From Bacteroidota bacterium (GTDB lineage: Bacteria > Bacteroidota > Bacteroidia > Bacteroidales > Dysgonomonadaceae), in assembly GCA_023399295.1 (NCBI GenBank), contig JAEWQF010000027.1, positions 1-64,000 of the forward strand: a stretch of DNA of 64,000 bases. The letters run 5' to 3'. How positions within the stretch are numbered: position 1 is the stretch's first letter; the number at the start of each line of letters is the position of its first letter. The notes below the pieces were generated by a model. It was not told the DNA's origin. It worked only from the letters and a program-made list of their open reading frames with translations, and made no database searches. Shown piece by piece: positions 25,679-34,574 of the stretch. Position numbers and translations under genes: made by a program.

Positions 25679-26011
25679 ATGCGACAACAGGAATCGACGG
25701 ATATTGTAGAACGAGCCAATTTTGAAGAGGCGGCCTATATGTTAAAGGCAGTGGCCAATGAGATACGCCTTTGTGTGGTGCTGCAACTGAGCCGTGCCGA
25801 CGAGAAAACTGTATCGGAGCTGATGGAGGGAATGGATTGTGAGCAGTCGCTGTTGTCACACCATCTTACCGACATGCGGGCAAAAGGCATCCTGCAATGC
25901 AGGAGGAGCGGGAAGCACAATTACTATTCACTCAAGGACAAGCGTTTTTCGAAAGTGCTGCGCTGTCTGGTGAACTGTGGTGAGGAAACTGAAGCGGAAC
26001 GCAACGTGTGA
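25679..26011 (+). CDS. ArsR/SmtB-family transcriptional regulator
   Basis: The 110-residue protein is a winged helix-turn-helix dimer-type repressor: LKAVANEIRLCVVLQLS (helices 1-2), TVSELMEGMDCEQSLLSHHLTDMRAKGIL (recognition region) and the wing CRRSGKHNYYSLKD. Five cysteines lie at residues 32, 54, 74, 96 and 100. It lacks the classical ELCVCDL metal site of ArsR, and the Cys32 plus Cys96/Cys100 layout recalls thiol or persulfide sensors of this family (BigR/SqrR type), though the positions do not match exactly. A GTG at 25676 is an alternative start. It leads an operon with DUF6132, thioredoxin and DUF302 genes and has a dyad just upstream. Confidence 0.85.
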   Translation: MRQQESTDIVERANFEEAAYMLKAVANEIRLCVVLQLSRADEKTVSELMEGMDCEQSLLSHHLTDMRAKGILQCRRSGKHNYYSLKDKRFSKVLRCLVNCGEETEAERNV

Positions 26012-26032
26012 ACAGAAAAATAACCAAGGAAT

Positions 26033-26302
26033 ATGGATCAAAAGAAAAAGAAGATGAGATTTTTTCAAACGCATTGGTTGCGGATTACCGGAGTGGCAGT
26101 CGGACTACTGGGTGGGTATCTCTACTATCATTATGTGGGGTGTCTCTCGGGCACCTGCCCCATCACCTCCAATCCCTACCGGATGATGCTCTATGGAGCC
26201 GTGTTGGGCTATCTGTTGTTTGATATTTTTTCAAATGAGAGTCGCCACAACAAGAAGAAAGTGACTGTTTCAAATGAACCCAAAAACCAAATAGAACAAT
26301 GA
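26033..26302 (+). CDS. DUF6132-type small membrane protein with a cysteine pair
   Basis: The 89-residue protein has a basic N-terminus, two membrane helices (about residues 14-34 and 48-65) and, in the short loop between them, the motif GCLSGTCPITSNPYR with two cysteines five residues apart. The basic start (MDQKKKKMR) would stay in the cytoplasm, placing the cysteine loop in the periplasm. The family has no known function to me. Its last 4 nt overlap the ATG of a lipoprotein thioredoxin, suggesting that the cysteine pair is a redox partner; this is inference. Confidence 0.7.
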   Translation: MDQKKKKMRFFQTHWLRITGVAVGLLGGYLYYHYVGCLSGTCPITSNPYRMMLYGAVLGYLLFDIFSNESRHNKKKVTVSNEPKNQIEQ

Positions 26303-26808
26303 GAACCCTGACCAAAACCCTGCTGGCCGCACTCCTGGTCGTTGTTGCGGCTTCTTGCAACAGCAACAACAATAAAGATCGCACAAATGAGAACGAAATA
26401 AAAGGAACAACAAACACAATTCAAAAAACAGAAAATAGTATGGCAAAAACAATTAAACTGACTAGGGCTGACTTTCTTACCAAAGTAGCCAACATCGAAG
26501 CCAACCCTGAGAAATGGGAATACCTGGGCGACAAGCCCTGTATCATTGATTTCTACGCCGACTGGTGTGGACCCTGCAAGATGGTTGCTCCGATCCTGGA
26601 AGAGCTGGCTGCCGAATACGACGGCGAGATCTACATCTACAAGGTTGATACCGAAGCGGAGCAGCAGCTGGCTGCCGAGTTTGGTATCCGCAGCATCCCC
26701 TCGCTGCTCTTCTGCCCCATGGGGGAAGCCCCCCAGATGGCACAAGGAGCATTGCCCAAAGACGCCTTCAAGCAGGCGATTGAGGAGTTGTTGCTGAAAA
26801 AATCGTAA
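26299..26808 (+). CDS. Thioredoxin-fold lipoprotein (WCGPC)
   Basis: The 169-residue protein has a lipoprotein signal (VVVAASC, Cys20), a 27-residue Asn/Lys/Glu-rich linker and a complete thioredoxin domain with the active centre Cys90-Gly-Pro-Cys93 (FYADWCGPCKMVAP) and a cis-proline loop in RSIPSLLF. Cys81 lies a few residues before the centre. It would sit in the periplasm attached to a membrane and work on disulfides there. An internal ATG at 26440 (MAKTIKLTR) could give a cytoplasmic form, but no strong ribosome site precedes it. It lies between DUF6132 and DUF302 genes in one operon. Confidence 0.9.
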   Translation: MRTLTKTLLAALLVVVAASCNSNNNKDRTNENEIKGTTNTIQKTENSMAKTIKLTRADFLTKVANIEANPEKWEYLGDKPCIIDFYADWCGPCKMVAPILEELAAEYDGEIYIYKVDTEAEQQLAAEFGIRSIPSLLFCPMGEAPQMAQGALPKDAFKQAIEELLLKKS

Positions 26809-26819
26809 CCCGGAGAATC

Positions 26820-27221
26820 ATGGATCAGATGTTACTTGAAGGTAAAAGCAGGTATGGTTTTGATGCAACGGTGAGCAGACTCAATGAAATCATTCCCGCC
26901 AGTGGATGGAAAGTGCTCCATCAGCATGACCTGCAGGAGACCATGCGGAAGAACGGCAAAGAGATCCTTTCAGTGAAGGTGATCGAGCTTTGCAATCCGG
27001 AGCATGCCTACCGGTTACTCTCTGACGATTCATTGCGGTTCTTCTCCAACATGCTTCCCTGCCGCATCTCGGTGTATCAGAAAGCCGACGGAGAGACTTT
27101 CCTCTCACGCCTGAATCCTTTGGTGCTCCCTATAGAGGCCGATGGCGTTGTCAGGGATGTGATGACCGCTGTCTACCACGAGGTGGAGGCGATGATCGCT
27201 CAGCTGGTAACTGAAGGGTAG
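26820..27221 (+). CDS. DUF302-family protein
   Basis: The 133-residue cytoplasmic protein has the DUF302 pattern: an N-terminal YGFDATVSRLNEII, SGWKVLHQHDLQETMRKNG, then VIELCNPEHAYRLL near residue 55 and NMLPCRISVYQKADG near 77, each with a conserved cysteine. The biochemical role of DUF302 is not established; members often lie beside sulfur, arsenic or thioredoxin genes. It closes the ArsR-DUF6132-thioredoxin operon, 11 nt after the thioredoxin, and is followed by a strong terminator. Confidence 0.85.
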   Translation: MDQMLLEGKSRYGFDATVSRLNEIIPASGWKVLHQHDLQETMRKNGKEILSVKVIELCNPEHAYRLLSDDSLRFFSNMLPCRISVYQKADGETFLSRLNPLVLPIEADGVVRDVMTAVYHEVEAMIAQLVTEG

Positions 27222-27256
27222 CTACCCCTTTTCCGGACATTGGACCGGGAAAAAGT

Positions 27257-27294
27257 AATCGGGTCTGTTCCACAGTGAACAGACCCGATTTTTT
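27257..27294. terminator. Bidirectional intrinsic terminator
   Basis: A perfect 14-bp stem (AATCGGGTCTGTTC and complement) with a 6-nt loop is followed by TTTTTT on the plus strand and by ACTTTTT on the minus strand. It separates the DUF302 operon from the convergent beta-galactosidase gene. Confidence 0.9.
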
Positions 27295-27315
27295 GTTCCA
27301 TCTGATGGACTCTAC

Positions 27316-30300
27316 TCAACGGAAATAGTGCTCGATCTCTTTTCTCTGTCTGATGGGGATCAGCGTAAAGCCATAGGTGACAATGCCGTCACCCGTGCGG
27401 ATCAGGTACTCCTCAAGCGGCAGTTTGCCCCAGCTGTTATTTCCACCCACGCCCTGCATCCGGTAATCAATGAACAGGTCAACCAGGTCGGATGGGCGAT
27501 AGTCGTGGATGTGCTTGTTCCGTGGCGCCGTGCCAACCGCCGCATCATTGTGGAGGGATTCTCCATTGGAAATCGTCTCCAGCAGATAGTTGGACGCATT
27601 GAACCCAAACCGTTCGTCGGCTACGATGAGCAGTCCGTTGCCCGACTTGCGGGTAAGTGCCAGCCAGCGGACATCGGTGCGGTGACCGTTCTCCTGGGGC
27701 AACACATAGCGGGTCACCAGCTCACTGACCGGCGTGCTGTAGCGATCGACAAAGGCGGAGCTTTTCCGGTCGGGATAATTCTCCCAGGGACCCCTGCCAT
27801 AATAGTCTGCCTCTACCAGCTCTCCGGTCAGTTGCATCCGCATGCCGATGCGGGGGATCAGCTCCATAGCCGACCGAGTGGCGTCGAACCGGTTGGCGAT
27901 GTGCATCGTGCCGTTGTCGTAGAGCGTGTAAATGACCTCGTTGGTAGCACCTGCACCGGGATAGTGGTAGCTGACGGTGAGCGTGGTTGTCTCGCCCACG
28001 CTAACCGTCAGATTGTCTGCCTTTGGTTGTTGGTAACTGGCCTCTTTCCATGCAGATAGTCGTTGTGGCAGCCGTGCTCCATAGTCATTGTCGAGAGGTG
28101 CCCGCCAGAAAAAGGGGCGGGGACCTGCTCCCTGCTCGATGTATTCGGTGCCATCCACACGATAGGAGGTGAGCAGGCCGCTCTCTTTGTCGAACATCGC
28201 ACTGAAACGTGGACCGCTGACAATGACCGACCGGTCATTCTCCTCTACTGTGGCCGCTTTCAGCTTGTCGGTAACCAGGGTAGGATCGCCGTTCACAATG
28301 AACTGATCACGGGCCACCACCCAGCCGGCAGGGATTAGTCGCTCCTCCTGCTGTTGAATCACCGAAAAGGTGATGGTCAGTTGCTCCTTCCGATGCACAA
28401 ATCGGCGCCAATCGGGGATCACCACTTTTACCGTCTCCTGTGGAGCTGCTTCAACGTGCAAGACTCCCTTTTTCAGCTCTCTTCCGTTGGCTTTGATGCT
28501 GTAGCTGATGCGGTAGTTGCTCAGGTCGCTGAAGAACTGCTCGTTGTATACCTCTACCGATGCCTCCACCGGGTCGAAGTTGCGGAACCAGATGTTCTGA
28601 TACACCTTCCGCATCTCTTCGGTATGTGGTTTCACGCTCCTGTCAGGGTAGACGACCCCGTTGATGCAGAAGTCGCCGGAACTGGGTGTGCCTGCCGGAC
28701 CGAAGTCACCTCCGTAAGCCCAGAACTGATTTCCCTGCGCGTCGTGGGTCACCAGTCCCTGGTCAACCCAGTCCCAGATGAAACCGCCTTGCAGCAAGGG
28801 ATACTTCCGGATCATATCCCAGTATTCGGTGAAGTTACCCAGGCTGTTTCCCATGGCGTGGGCATACTCACAGAGTATCAATGGCCGGTCGGATGAAGGA
28901 TCGGTGGCAAACCGCTCAATCTCATCGGGGTCGGCATACATGGGCGCGAAAATATCGCTGTTCCATTCCATCACAGCCCTTTCGTACTGCACGGGACGTG
29001 ACGTGTCGCGCTCCTTGATCCAGAGATAGGTCTGGTAGAAATTGTAACCGTTGCCTGCTTCGTTGCCCAACGACCAGGTGACCACACAGGGGTGGTTCTT
29101 GTCCCGCTCCACCATGCCGATGGTGCGACTCATGTGGTCCTCCAGAAACAGCGGATTGTTTCCCAGCGTACCCCCCTTGCGCAGGTGGTATCCCATCCCG
29201 TGGCTCTCAATGTTGGCCTCGTCAACCACATAGATCCCATATTCATCGGCGAGCCTGTAGAAGAGCTCGGATTGCGGATAATGGCTCGTGCGTACGGCAT
29301 TCACATTGTATTTGCGGAAGAGCTCAAAATCTTTGCGCATCAACTCCTCGGTGACGTAATGGCCGGTATGCTCATTGTGCTCATGCAGGTTCACCCCTTT
29401 CAGCAGTACCGGTTGTCCGTTGACAAGGAACTGTCGGTTTTTGATCTCAGCGGTTCGGAAGCCAACTTTAAGTGTAGTCGCTTCGATTGTGTTGCCCTGC
29501 TCATCCATCAGTTCGATGGTCAATGTATAGAGATGGGGTGTTTCGGCACTCCACTTCTTTACATCGGGGAGCATCTCCTCAAACTGTAAGCTGCAATATC
29601 CTCCACTCTTCCCCTCACGGCTTCCGGCTGCTACCTGCTTCCCATTTTCATCCAGAAGGGTATAGCCTACCGAGAAGGGATCTGATTGATCCTTCGGGGA
29701 GGCTACCTTTACATCCAGGTTAAAAACACCGTTGCGATAGCTCTCATCAAGTCCCGGTCGGGCAAAGATATCCTCTATGTGCAGTTTAGGACGTGCGTAG
29801 AGATAGACATCGCGGTCAAAGCCGGAGAGACGCCAGAAATCCTGGCACTCCAGGTAGGAGCCGCTGCTCCAGCGGTGAATCTGAACCGCCAGTACATTTT
29901 TTCCGGCTCTGGCCTGATCGGTCACATCGAAGCGTGCCGGCAACTTTCCCTCTTTGTTCATCCCTACGAACGCGCCATTCAGGTAGTAATAGGCAGCACC
30001 CTTGGTTGCATCGGCAACCAGAATGATCTCCTGTTGTTGCCAGTTGTCGGGGAGGATAAACTCTTTCCGATAGGTGCCGGTTGGGTTGAACGCCTCAGGA
30101 ACCATGGGCGGATTGGGCTTGTCCCAGTAAGGAGCATGTCCGGGTGAGGTGAATTCGTAGGATAAATTGACATAGATTGGCACACCAAAGCCCTCTACTT
30201 CCCAGTTACCCGGCACACGGATGTCACTCCATCGGCTGTCGTCGTATTCCGGGTTCTGAAAATCGTCGACAGGACGTTCGTGAAACGCTTCAGCATAATG

Positions 30301-30531
30301 GAATTTCCAGATTCCATTCAACATCACTACATTGCTGCCCTTTGAAGTGGGTGATGCCGCAAGTGCATTTTGCAAATCGGTAAAGGAGTAAAAAGTGGAA
30401 CGTGGTGCCTCACGGTTAAGGTGTACCAGCTTTGCATCGATGATTTCTGCATGTCGATCACTCTGCTTTTGGGCAGACAGCATCCCTGTAACTAGAGAGA
30501 TGGCAAACAGCAGCGCTAAGTTTTTTTTCAT
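27316..30531 (-). CDS. Secreted beta-galactosidase, glycoside hydrolase family 2
   Basis: The 1071-residue protein has a signal peptide (LLFAISLVTGMLSAQ), so unlike E. coli LacZ it acts outside the cytoplasm. The LacZ layout is complete: sugar-binding domain (about 60-240), immunoglobulin-like domain (about 245-355), TIM barrel (about 360-650), a linker domain and the C-terminal beta-sandwich small-chain domain (about 785-1060). Glu491 in WSLGNEAGNG is the acid/base and Glu555 in LILCEYAHAMGNS the nucleophile. LNREAPRSTFYSF near residue 38 is the usual start of the mature enzyme. No SusC/SusD pair or other glycosidase is adjacent. The substrate may be a beta-galactoside other than lactose. 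Confidence 0.92.
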   Translation of the reverse strand: MKKNLALLFAISLVTGMLSAQKQSDRHAEIIDAKLVHLNREAPRSTFYSFTDLQNALAASPTSKGSNVVMLNGIWKFHYAEAFHERPVDDFQNPEYDDSRWSDIRVPGNWEVEGFGVPIYVNLSYEFTSPGHAPYWDKPNPPMVPEAFNPTGTYRKEFILPDNWQQQEIILVADATKGAAYYYLNGAFVGMNKEGKLPARFDVTDQARAGKNVLAVQIHRWSSGSYLECQDFWRLSGFDRDVYLYARPKLHIEDIFARPGLDESYRNGVFNLDVKVASPKDQSDPFSVGYTLLDENGKQVAAGSREGKSGGYCSLQFEEMLPDVKKWSAETPHLYTLTIELMDEQGNTIEATTLKVGFRTAEIKNRQFLVNGQPVLLKGVNLHEHNEHTGHYVTEELMRKDFELFRKYNVNAVRTSHYPQSELFYRLADEYGIYVVDEANIESHGMGYHLRKGGTLGNNPLFLEDHMSRTIGMVERDKNHPCVVTWSLGNEAGNGYNFYQTYLWIKERDTSRPVQYERAVMEWNSDIFAPMYADPDEIERFATDPSSDRPLILCEYAHAMGNSLGNFTEYWDMIRKYPLLQGGFIWDWVDQGLVTHDAQGNQFWAYGGDFGPAGTPSSGDFCINGVVYPDRSVKPHTEEMRKVYQNIWFRNFDPVEASVEVYNEQFFSDLSNYRISYSIKANGRELKKGVLHVEAAPQETVKVVIPDWRRFVHRKEQLTITFSVIQQQEERLIPAGWVVARDQFIVNGDPTLVTDKLKAATVEENDRSVIVSGPRFSAMFDKESGLLTSYRVDGTEYIEQGAGPRPFFWRAPLDNDYGARLPQRLSAWKEASYQQPKADNLTVSVGETTTLTVSYHYPGAGATNEVIYTLYDNGTMHIANRFDATRSAMELIPRIGMRMQLTGELVEADYYGRGPWENYPDRKSSAFVDRYSTPVSELVTRYVLPQENGHRTDVRWLALTRKSGNGLLIVADERFGFNASNYLLETISNGESLHNDAAVGTAPRNKHIHDYRPSDLVDLFIDYRMQGVGGNNSWGKLPLEEYLIRTGDGIVTYGFTLIPIRQRKEIEHYFR

Positions 30532-30581
30532 TGGGTTAAGAGATTATTTATTCAAGCTATTGATGATGGTTCAACATCCTA

Positions 30582-30589
30582 CAAAGATA
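30582..30589 (-). promoter_or_regulatory. -7 promoter box TATCTTTG of the beta-galactosidase gene
   Basis: Exact box on the minus strand, with TGTG (one mismatch to TTTG) 19 nt upstream at 30612-30609. The start codon is about 50 nt downstream. Confidence 0.55.
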
Positions 30590-30645
30590 GTTTTTTTTAG
30601 AATGAGGCCACATCTTCGCTTCCGCTGTTTGCCACCATTTTTTTG

Positions 30646-30653
30646 TACCTTTG
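30646..30653 (+). promoter_or_regulatory. -7 promoter box TACCTTTG of the U32 gene
   Basis: Exact TAnnTTTG box 23 nt before the ATG at 30677; no clear -33. It shows that frames opening further upstream are not the true start. Confidence 0.5.
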
Positions 30654-30676
30654 TGCAAAATAATGAAAGCTTCCCG

Positions 30677-31930
30677 ATGAACCACATATCTGATTTTGAG
30701 ATCATGGCACCTGCCGGTTCCTATGAATCGTTGACGGCAGCCATCCAGGGTGGAGCCGATTCAATCTATTTCGGCATCGAAGGCCTGAATATGCGTGCCC
30801 GCTCATCCAATAACTTCACCATCGACGACCTGCATCAGATTGCGCAGATCTGTCGTGACAACAAGCTGAAAAGTTATCTCACGGTGAATACAATCATCTA
30901 TGACAACGATCTGGCCCTGATGCGCAGGATTGTGGATGCTGCCAGGGAAGCAGCGCTCACGGCGATCATTGCAGCCGATGTGGCGGTGATGACCTATGCC
31001 CGCAGCATCGGTGTGGAGGTGCATCTCTCCACCCAGTTGAACATCACCAACAGCGAGTCGTTGAAGTTCTATGCCCAGTTTGCCGATGTGGTGGTACTGG
31101 CGCGTGAACTAAACCTGGAACAGGTTGGTGCGATTTACAGAGATATCATCCAGCAGCAGATCAAGGGTCCCTCCGGGGAGCTGATCCGCATTGAGATGTT
31201 TGCACACGGTGCACTCTGCATGGCGGTCTCAGGCAAGTGTTACCTGAGCCTGCACGAGAAGAATCTGTCGGCCAACCGGGGGGCCTGCAACCAGATATGT
31301 CGCAGGGGGTATGTCGTTCACGACAAGGAGAGCGAGATTGAGCTGGAGATTGACAATGAGTACATCATGTCACCGAAGGACCTGAAAACGATTCATTTCC
31401 TGAACAAGATGATGGATGCCGGCGTGCGTGTCTTCAAGATCGAAGGGCGTGCCCGCGGTCCCGAGTATGTGCGTATAGTGACATCCTGTTACAGGGAAGC
31501 GGTGCAATCCTATTGCAACAATACGTTCACAGAAGAGAAAATCACCGACTGGAACACACGCCTTGCCACCGTTTTCAATCGTGGCTTCTGGGATGGTTAC
31601 TACCTTGGTCAGCGTCTTGGAGAGTGGACGCACCGCTACGGTTCCGGTGCCACCAAACGCAAGGTCTATGTCGGAAAGGCGATCAAGCACTTCGGCAACC
31701 TGGGGGTGACCGAGTTCCTGGTGGAGACACAGTCGGTGAAGCAGGGTGACGAGTTGCTGATTACCGGGTCCACAACCGGTGCTGTTTTTCTCACTGCCGA
31801 CGACATGCGGGTGGAACTGCAGACAGTTTCCGAAGCGGTGAAGGGCGATCATTTCTCAATGCGCACAAACGAAAAGATCCGTCCCAACGACCAGCTCTAC
31901 AAGATGGTTACCTCCGGCAGCAAAGCCTGA
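30677..31930 (+). CDS. U32-family protein (TrhP/RlhA-like RNA hydroxylation factor)
   Basis: The 417-residue protein opens with the U32 signature (FEIMAPAGSYESLTAAIQGGADSIYFG) and carries the cysteine cluster MFAHGALCMAVSGKCYLS followed by NRGACNQICRRGY, the four-cysteine set proposed to hold an iron-sulfur cluster. The family is named after a collagenase, but the E. coli members TrhP (YegQ) and RlhA (YdcP) are needed for hydroxylation of tRNA uridine 34 and 23S rRNA C2501. The length suits the TrhP-like branch. I take the ATG at 30677 because the promoter box lies just before it. Which RNA is the target is not readable here. Confidence 0.85.
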   Translation: MNHISDFEIMAPAGSYESLTAAIQGGADSIYFGIEGLNMRARSSNNFTIDDLHQIAQICRDNKLKSYLTVNTIIYDNDLALMRRIVDAAREAALTAIIAADVAVMTYARSIGVEVHLSTQLNITNSESLKFYAQFADVVVLARELNLEQVGAIYRDIIQQQIKGPSGELIRIEMFAHGALCMAVSGKCYLSLHEKNLSANRGACNQICRRGYVVHDKESEIELEIDNEYIMSPKDLKTIHFLNKMMDAGVRVFKIEGRARGPEYVRIVTSCYREAVQSYCNNTFTEEKITDWNTRLATVFNRGFWDGYYLGQRLGEWTHRYGSGATKRKVYVGKAIKHFGNLGVTEFLVETQSVKQGDELLITGSTTGAVFLTADDMRVELQTVSEAVKGDHFSMRTNEKIRPNDQLYKMVTSGSKA

Positions 31931-31975
31931 TCCGGTCATGGCTGTCGGGAGCCGTTGCCGGTGCCAGTTGAAATG

Positions 31976-32018
31976 ACAAAGAGATGGCTGTGTTCATTGC
32001 ATGCAGCCATCTCTTTGT
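31976..32018. terminator. Long hairpin between convergent genes
   Basis: Perfect 15-bp arms (ACAAAGAGATGGCTG and complement) enclose a 13-nt loop between the U32 gene and the gamma carbonic anhydrase gene. A T run (32030-32036) lies 11 nt further on the plus side. It probably terminates or protects both messages. Confidence 0.65.
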
Positions 32019-32033
32019 TAATGTTCCTGTTTT

Positions 32034-32561
32034 TTACTCCTCCTCTTTTTCCCTAAACCAGCCGGCATACATCAGGTAGTTGTTGGCAATCTTCTGGTTC
32101 ATCCCTTTCGACTGATCGGGATCCACCTTCTTTACAAATTTGGCCGGAACACCGGCATAGATGCTTCCCGGCTCCACCTTGGTGCCGGTGAGCACCACCG
32201 AGCCGGCAGCAATGATGGCTCCTTCACCCACCACCGCATGATCCAGCACCACCGCTCCCATGCCGATCAGCGCCCCATCTTTGATCTCGGCTCCGTGGAT
32301 CACCACGTTGTGGCCAATTGAGACATCGTCACCGATGAGCGACACCGATTTCTGATAAAGGGTGTGGATCACGGTGCCATCCTGGATGTTAACCCGGTTG
32401 CCGATGCGAATCGAGTTGACATCGCCCCGCAATACCGCGTTGAACCAGATGCTGCAGTCATCGCCGATGATCACGTCACCGATCACGGTGGCATTGTCGG
32501 CCAGGTAGCAGTTTTCACCGAACTGAGGAGTGAAACCCCGTACTGATTTGATAAGAGCCAT
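32034..32561 (-). CDS. Gamma-carbonic anhydrase-like hexapeptide-repeat protein
   Basis: The 175-residue protein is a left-handed beta-helix built of hexapeptide turns (NATVIGDVIIGDDCSIWFNAVLRGD and on). The three metal-binding histidines of gamma carbonic anhydrases are at equivalent places: His in GTVIHTL and the HxxxxH pair in SIGHNVVIHG. The YrdA/PaaY group to which it belongs is often annotated as carbonic anhydrase, but activity varies; it could also be an acyl-CoA-related accessory protein. Confidence 0.85.
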   Translation of the reverse strand: MALIKSVRGFTPQFGENCYLADNATVIGDVIIGDDCSIWFNAVLRGDVNSIRIGNRVNIQDGTVIHTLYQKSVSLIGDDVSIGHNVVIHGAEIKDGALIGMGAVVLDHAVVGEGAIIAAGSVVLTGTKVEPGSIYAGVPAKFVKKVDPDQSKGMNQKIANNYLMYAGWFREKEEE

Positions 32562-32641
32562 GTGAATATGAAATTGAGATGTTGGATGTCAATGGTGGTT
32601 GTCAGAAAATGGGATCCGATAATCCGGATCCCAAGTTTCTG

Positions 32642-34432
32642 TCAGATTGCCTTTGTTTTGTTTTTCAGCCAGGCCTTCTCCGCTTTCGAGAGATGCTCCT
32701 TCAGCTTGTCGTACACCATCTGGTGGTAACGGTTCAACCACTTCCGCTCTTTCTTTGTCAGCATCTTCCTGGCTATCGGGCGGGTGTCGATGGGGCAGAG
32801 TGTGATGGTCTCAAAGTCGAGGAAGGTGCCGAACTCCTCCGTTTTCGCATGTTCCTGCGTGACGATCAGGTTCTCGATGCGGATGCCGTACTTGCCGGCA
32901 CGGTAGAGTCCCGGTTCGTTGGAGGTGACCATGCCCGTTTGCAACACCGTGGGGTTCTCCTCCAGTCGGATGTTCTGTGGTCCCTCGTGCACATTGAGGA
33001 AGTGACCGATGCCATGGCCGGTACCGTGCCAGTAGGTGAGTTTGTTCTCCCAGAGTGCCTTCCTGGCCAGGATGTCGAGCTGGGAACCGCGGGTGCCTGC
33101 GGGGAAGATGGCCATTGCCAGTGCAATATGACCCTTCAGCACGTTGGTGTAGTCTTTCTTCATCTGTTTGGTCAGCTTGCCTACCGCCACCGTGCGTGTG
33201 ATGTCGGTGGTGCCGTCGCGATACTGTGCTCCCGAGTCGATCAGCAGCAGCCCCTCCGGCTCAACCTGCAGGCTGCTCTCGGGTGAGGCGTGGTAGTGGA
33301 TGATGGCACCGTTGCCGGCATATCCGCAGATGGTGCCGAAGCTTTCGCCTACGTAGAGATCCTGTGCTGAGCGTACTTCTCGCAACTTCTCTTCCACCTT
33401 CATTTCGGTTACTTCGCCTGCGGGAACAGCTTTTTCAAGCCACATATAGAACTGTACCAGTGCCACTCCATCTTTCACCATGGCATTGCGGAAACCATTC
33501 AGCTCGGTCTCGTTCTTCACGCTCTTCATCAGGTCCACCGGTGAGGGGATGTCCAGGATGCGGCAGTGGTCCGGTATGGCCTGCAGCAACTTGTAGTTGA
33601 TCTTGTTGCCGGTGATGCAAACGGTGTTTTTCTCCGGTAGGTGGGCTACATATTCGAACACTTCGTCATAGCCGGTGATGCGGATGCCCTGTTCCAGGTA
33701 GCCGTTTGCCACCTCGTCGGTCAACTTCTCCGGATCGATGAAAAGTACGCTCTCTTTCTCCGAGACGTAGGCATAAGCCACGGCAACCGGATTGTACTCC
33801 ACATCGTTGCCGCGCAGGTTGAAGGTCCATGCAACCGCATCGAGCGTAACGATCAATATGCCGTCGGCATCTACTTTTTTCAGCTGCTGGTTGATCCGGG
33901 TTATCTTGTCGGGTACCGATTCACCTGCTACCTCCACAGGTAGTGTGAATGCCTTGTTGACCGGTATCGCGGGGCGATCGGCACGGATCACCGTGAAGGG
34001 ATCGAATGCTGTTTCCAATTCAATCTCTTTGGCTTCCAGACGCTGTTTCAAAGCCAGGGCATCGGAAGCGGCGAAGACCAGTCCATCGATGCCTACCCTG
34101 CCTCCCTTGCCGGTCTGTTCAATGATCCACGCGGTCATTTCGGGAGTCTCCGGCTGCCCCATCTTGAAGAGGTCGATGCCGCTATCTTTCAGCTCCTCGG
34201 CAGCTTGAAGGAAGTAACGGGAGTCGGTCCAGAGACCCGCCTTTTCGCGGGTTACAACCACGGTGCCGGCTGATCCGGAGAAACCGCTGATCCACTTTCT
34301 TGATTCCCAGTGTTGCGGGGGGTATTCACTCAGGTGTGCATCGGTGCTGGGGATGACAAATGCATCCAGCTTTTTCTCCTCCATGAACTGACGCATGGCG
34401 GCTACTCTTTCGGGGATCTCGTTCCGCTTCAT
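32642..34432 (-). CDS. pepP: Aminopeptidase P family (Xaa-Pro aminopeptidase)
   Basis: The 596-residue protein removes N-terminal residues that precede proline. It has the three-domain long form: two creatinase-like N-terminal domains (about 1-310) and the pita-bread catalytic domain (about 320-560) with the dimetal ligands in LLIDSGAQYRDGTTDITRT, the His of HGTGHGIGHFLNVHEGP and Glu in TSNEPGLY. There is no signal peptide when the ATG at 34432 (MKRNEIPERVAAMRQ) is used; an upstream candidate would start above the -7 box and is rejected. Confidence 0.93.
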   Translation of the reverse strand: MKRNEIPERVAAMRQFMEEKKLDAFVIPSTDAHLSEYPPQHWESRKWISGFSGSAGTVVVTREKAGLWTDSRYFLQAAEELKDSGIDLFKMGQPETPEMTAWIIEQTGKGGRVGIDGLVFAASDALALKQRLEAKEIELETAFDPFTVIRADRPAIPVNKAFTLPVEVAGESVPDKITRINQQLKKVDADGILIVTLDAVAWTFNLRGNDVEYNPVAVAYAYVSEKESVLFIDPEKLTDEVANGYLEQGIRITGYDEVFEYVAHLPEKNTVCITGNKINYKLLQAIPDHCRILDIPSPVDLMKSVKNETELNGFRNAMVKDGVALVQFYMWLEKAVPAGEVTEMKVEEKLREVRSAQDLYVGESFGTICGYAGNGAIIHYHASPESSLQVEPEGLLLIDSGAQYRDGTTDITRTVAVGKLTKQMKKDYTNVLKGHIALAMAIFPAGTRGSQLDILARKALWENKLTYWHGTGHGIGHFLNVHEGPQNIRLEENPTVLQTGMVTSNEPGLYRAGKYGIRIENLIVTQEHAKTEEFGTFLDFETITLCPIDTRPIARKMLTKKERKWLNRYHQMVYDKLKEHLSKAEKAWLKNKTKAI

Positions 34433-34459
34433 AGGACTTGTTTTATTGTTTTTAAACAA

Positions 34460-34487
34460 CAAATATACCAATTTGTTCTTATATTTG
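34460..34487. promoter_or_regulatory. Back-to-back -7 boxes for pepP and folB
   Basis: TATATTTG occurs on the minus strand (34467-34460, towards pepP) and again on the plus strand (34480-34487, towards folB), only 12 nt apart, so the two promoters overlap and may compete. No clear -33 boxes. Confidence 0.5.
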
Positions 34488-34574
34488 AGGGATAGATGGG
34501 GAAGCAGTGGGTGTCCGACTAACTACCGACCTCATCCTCGGTTTTTTATAACACCAATGAATAAAACAAACAAT

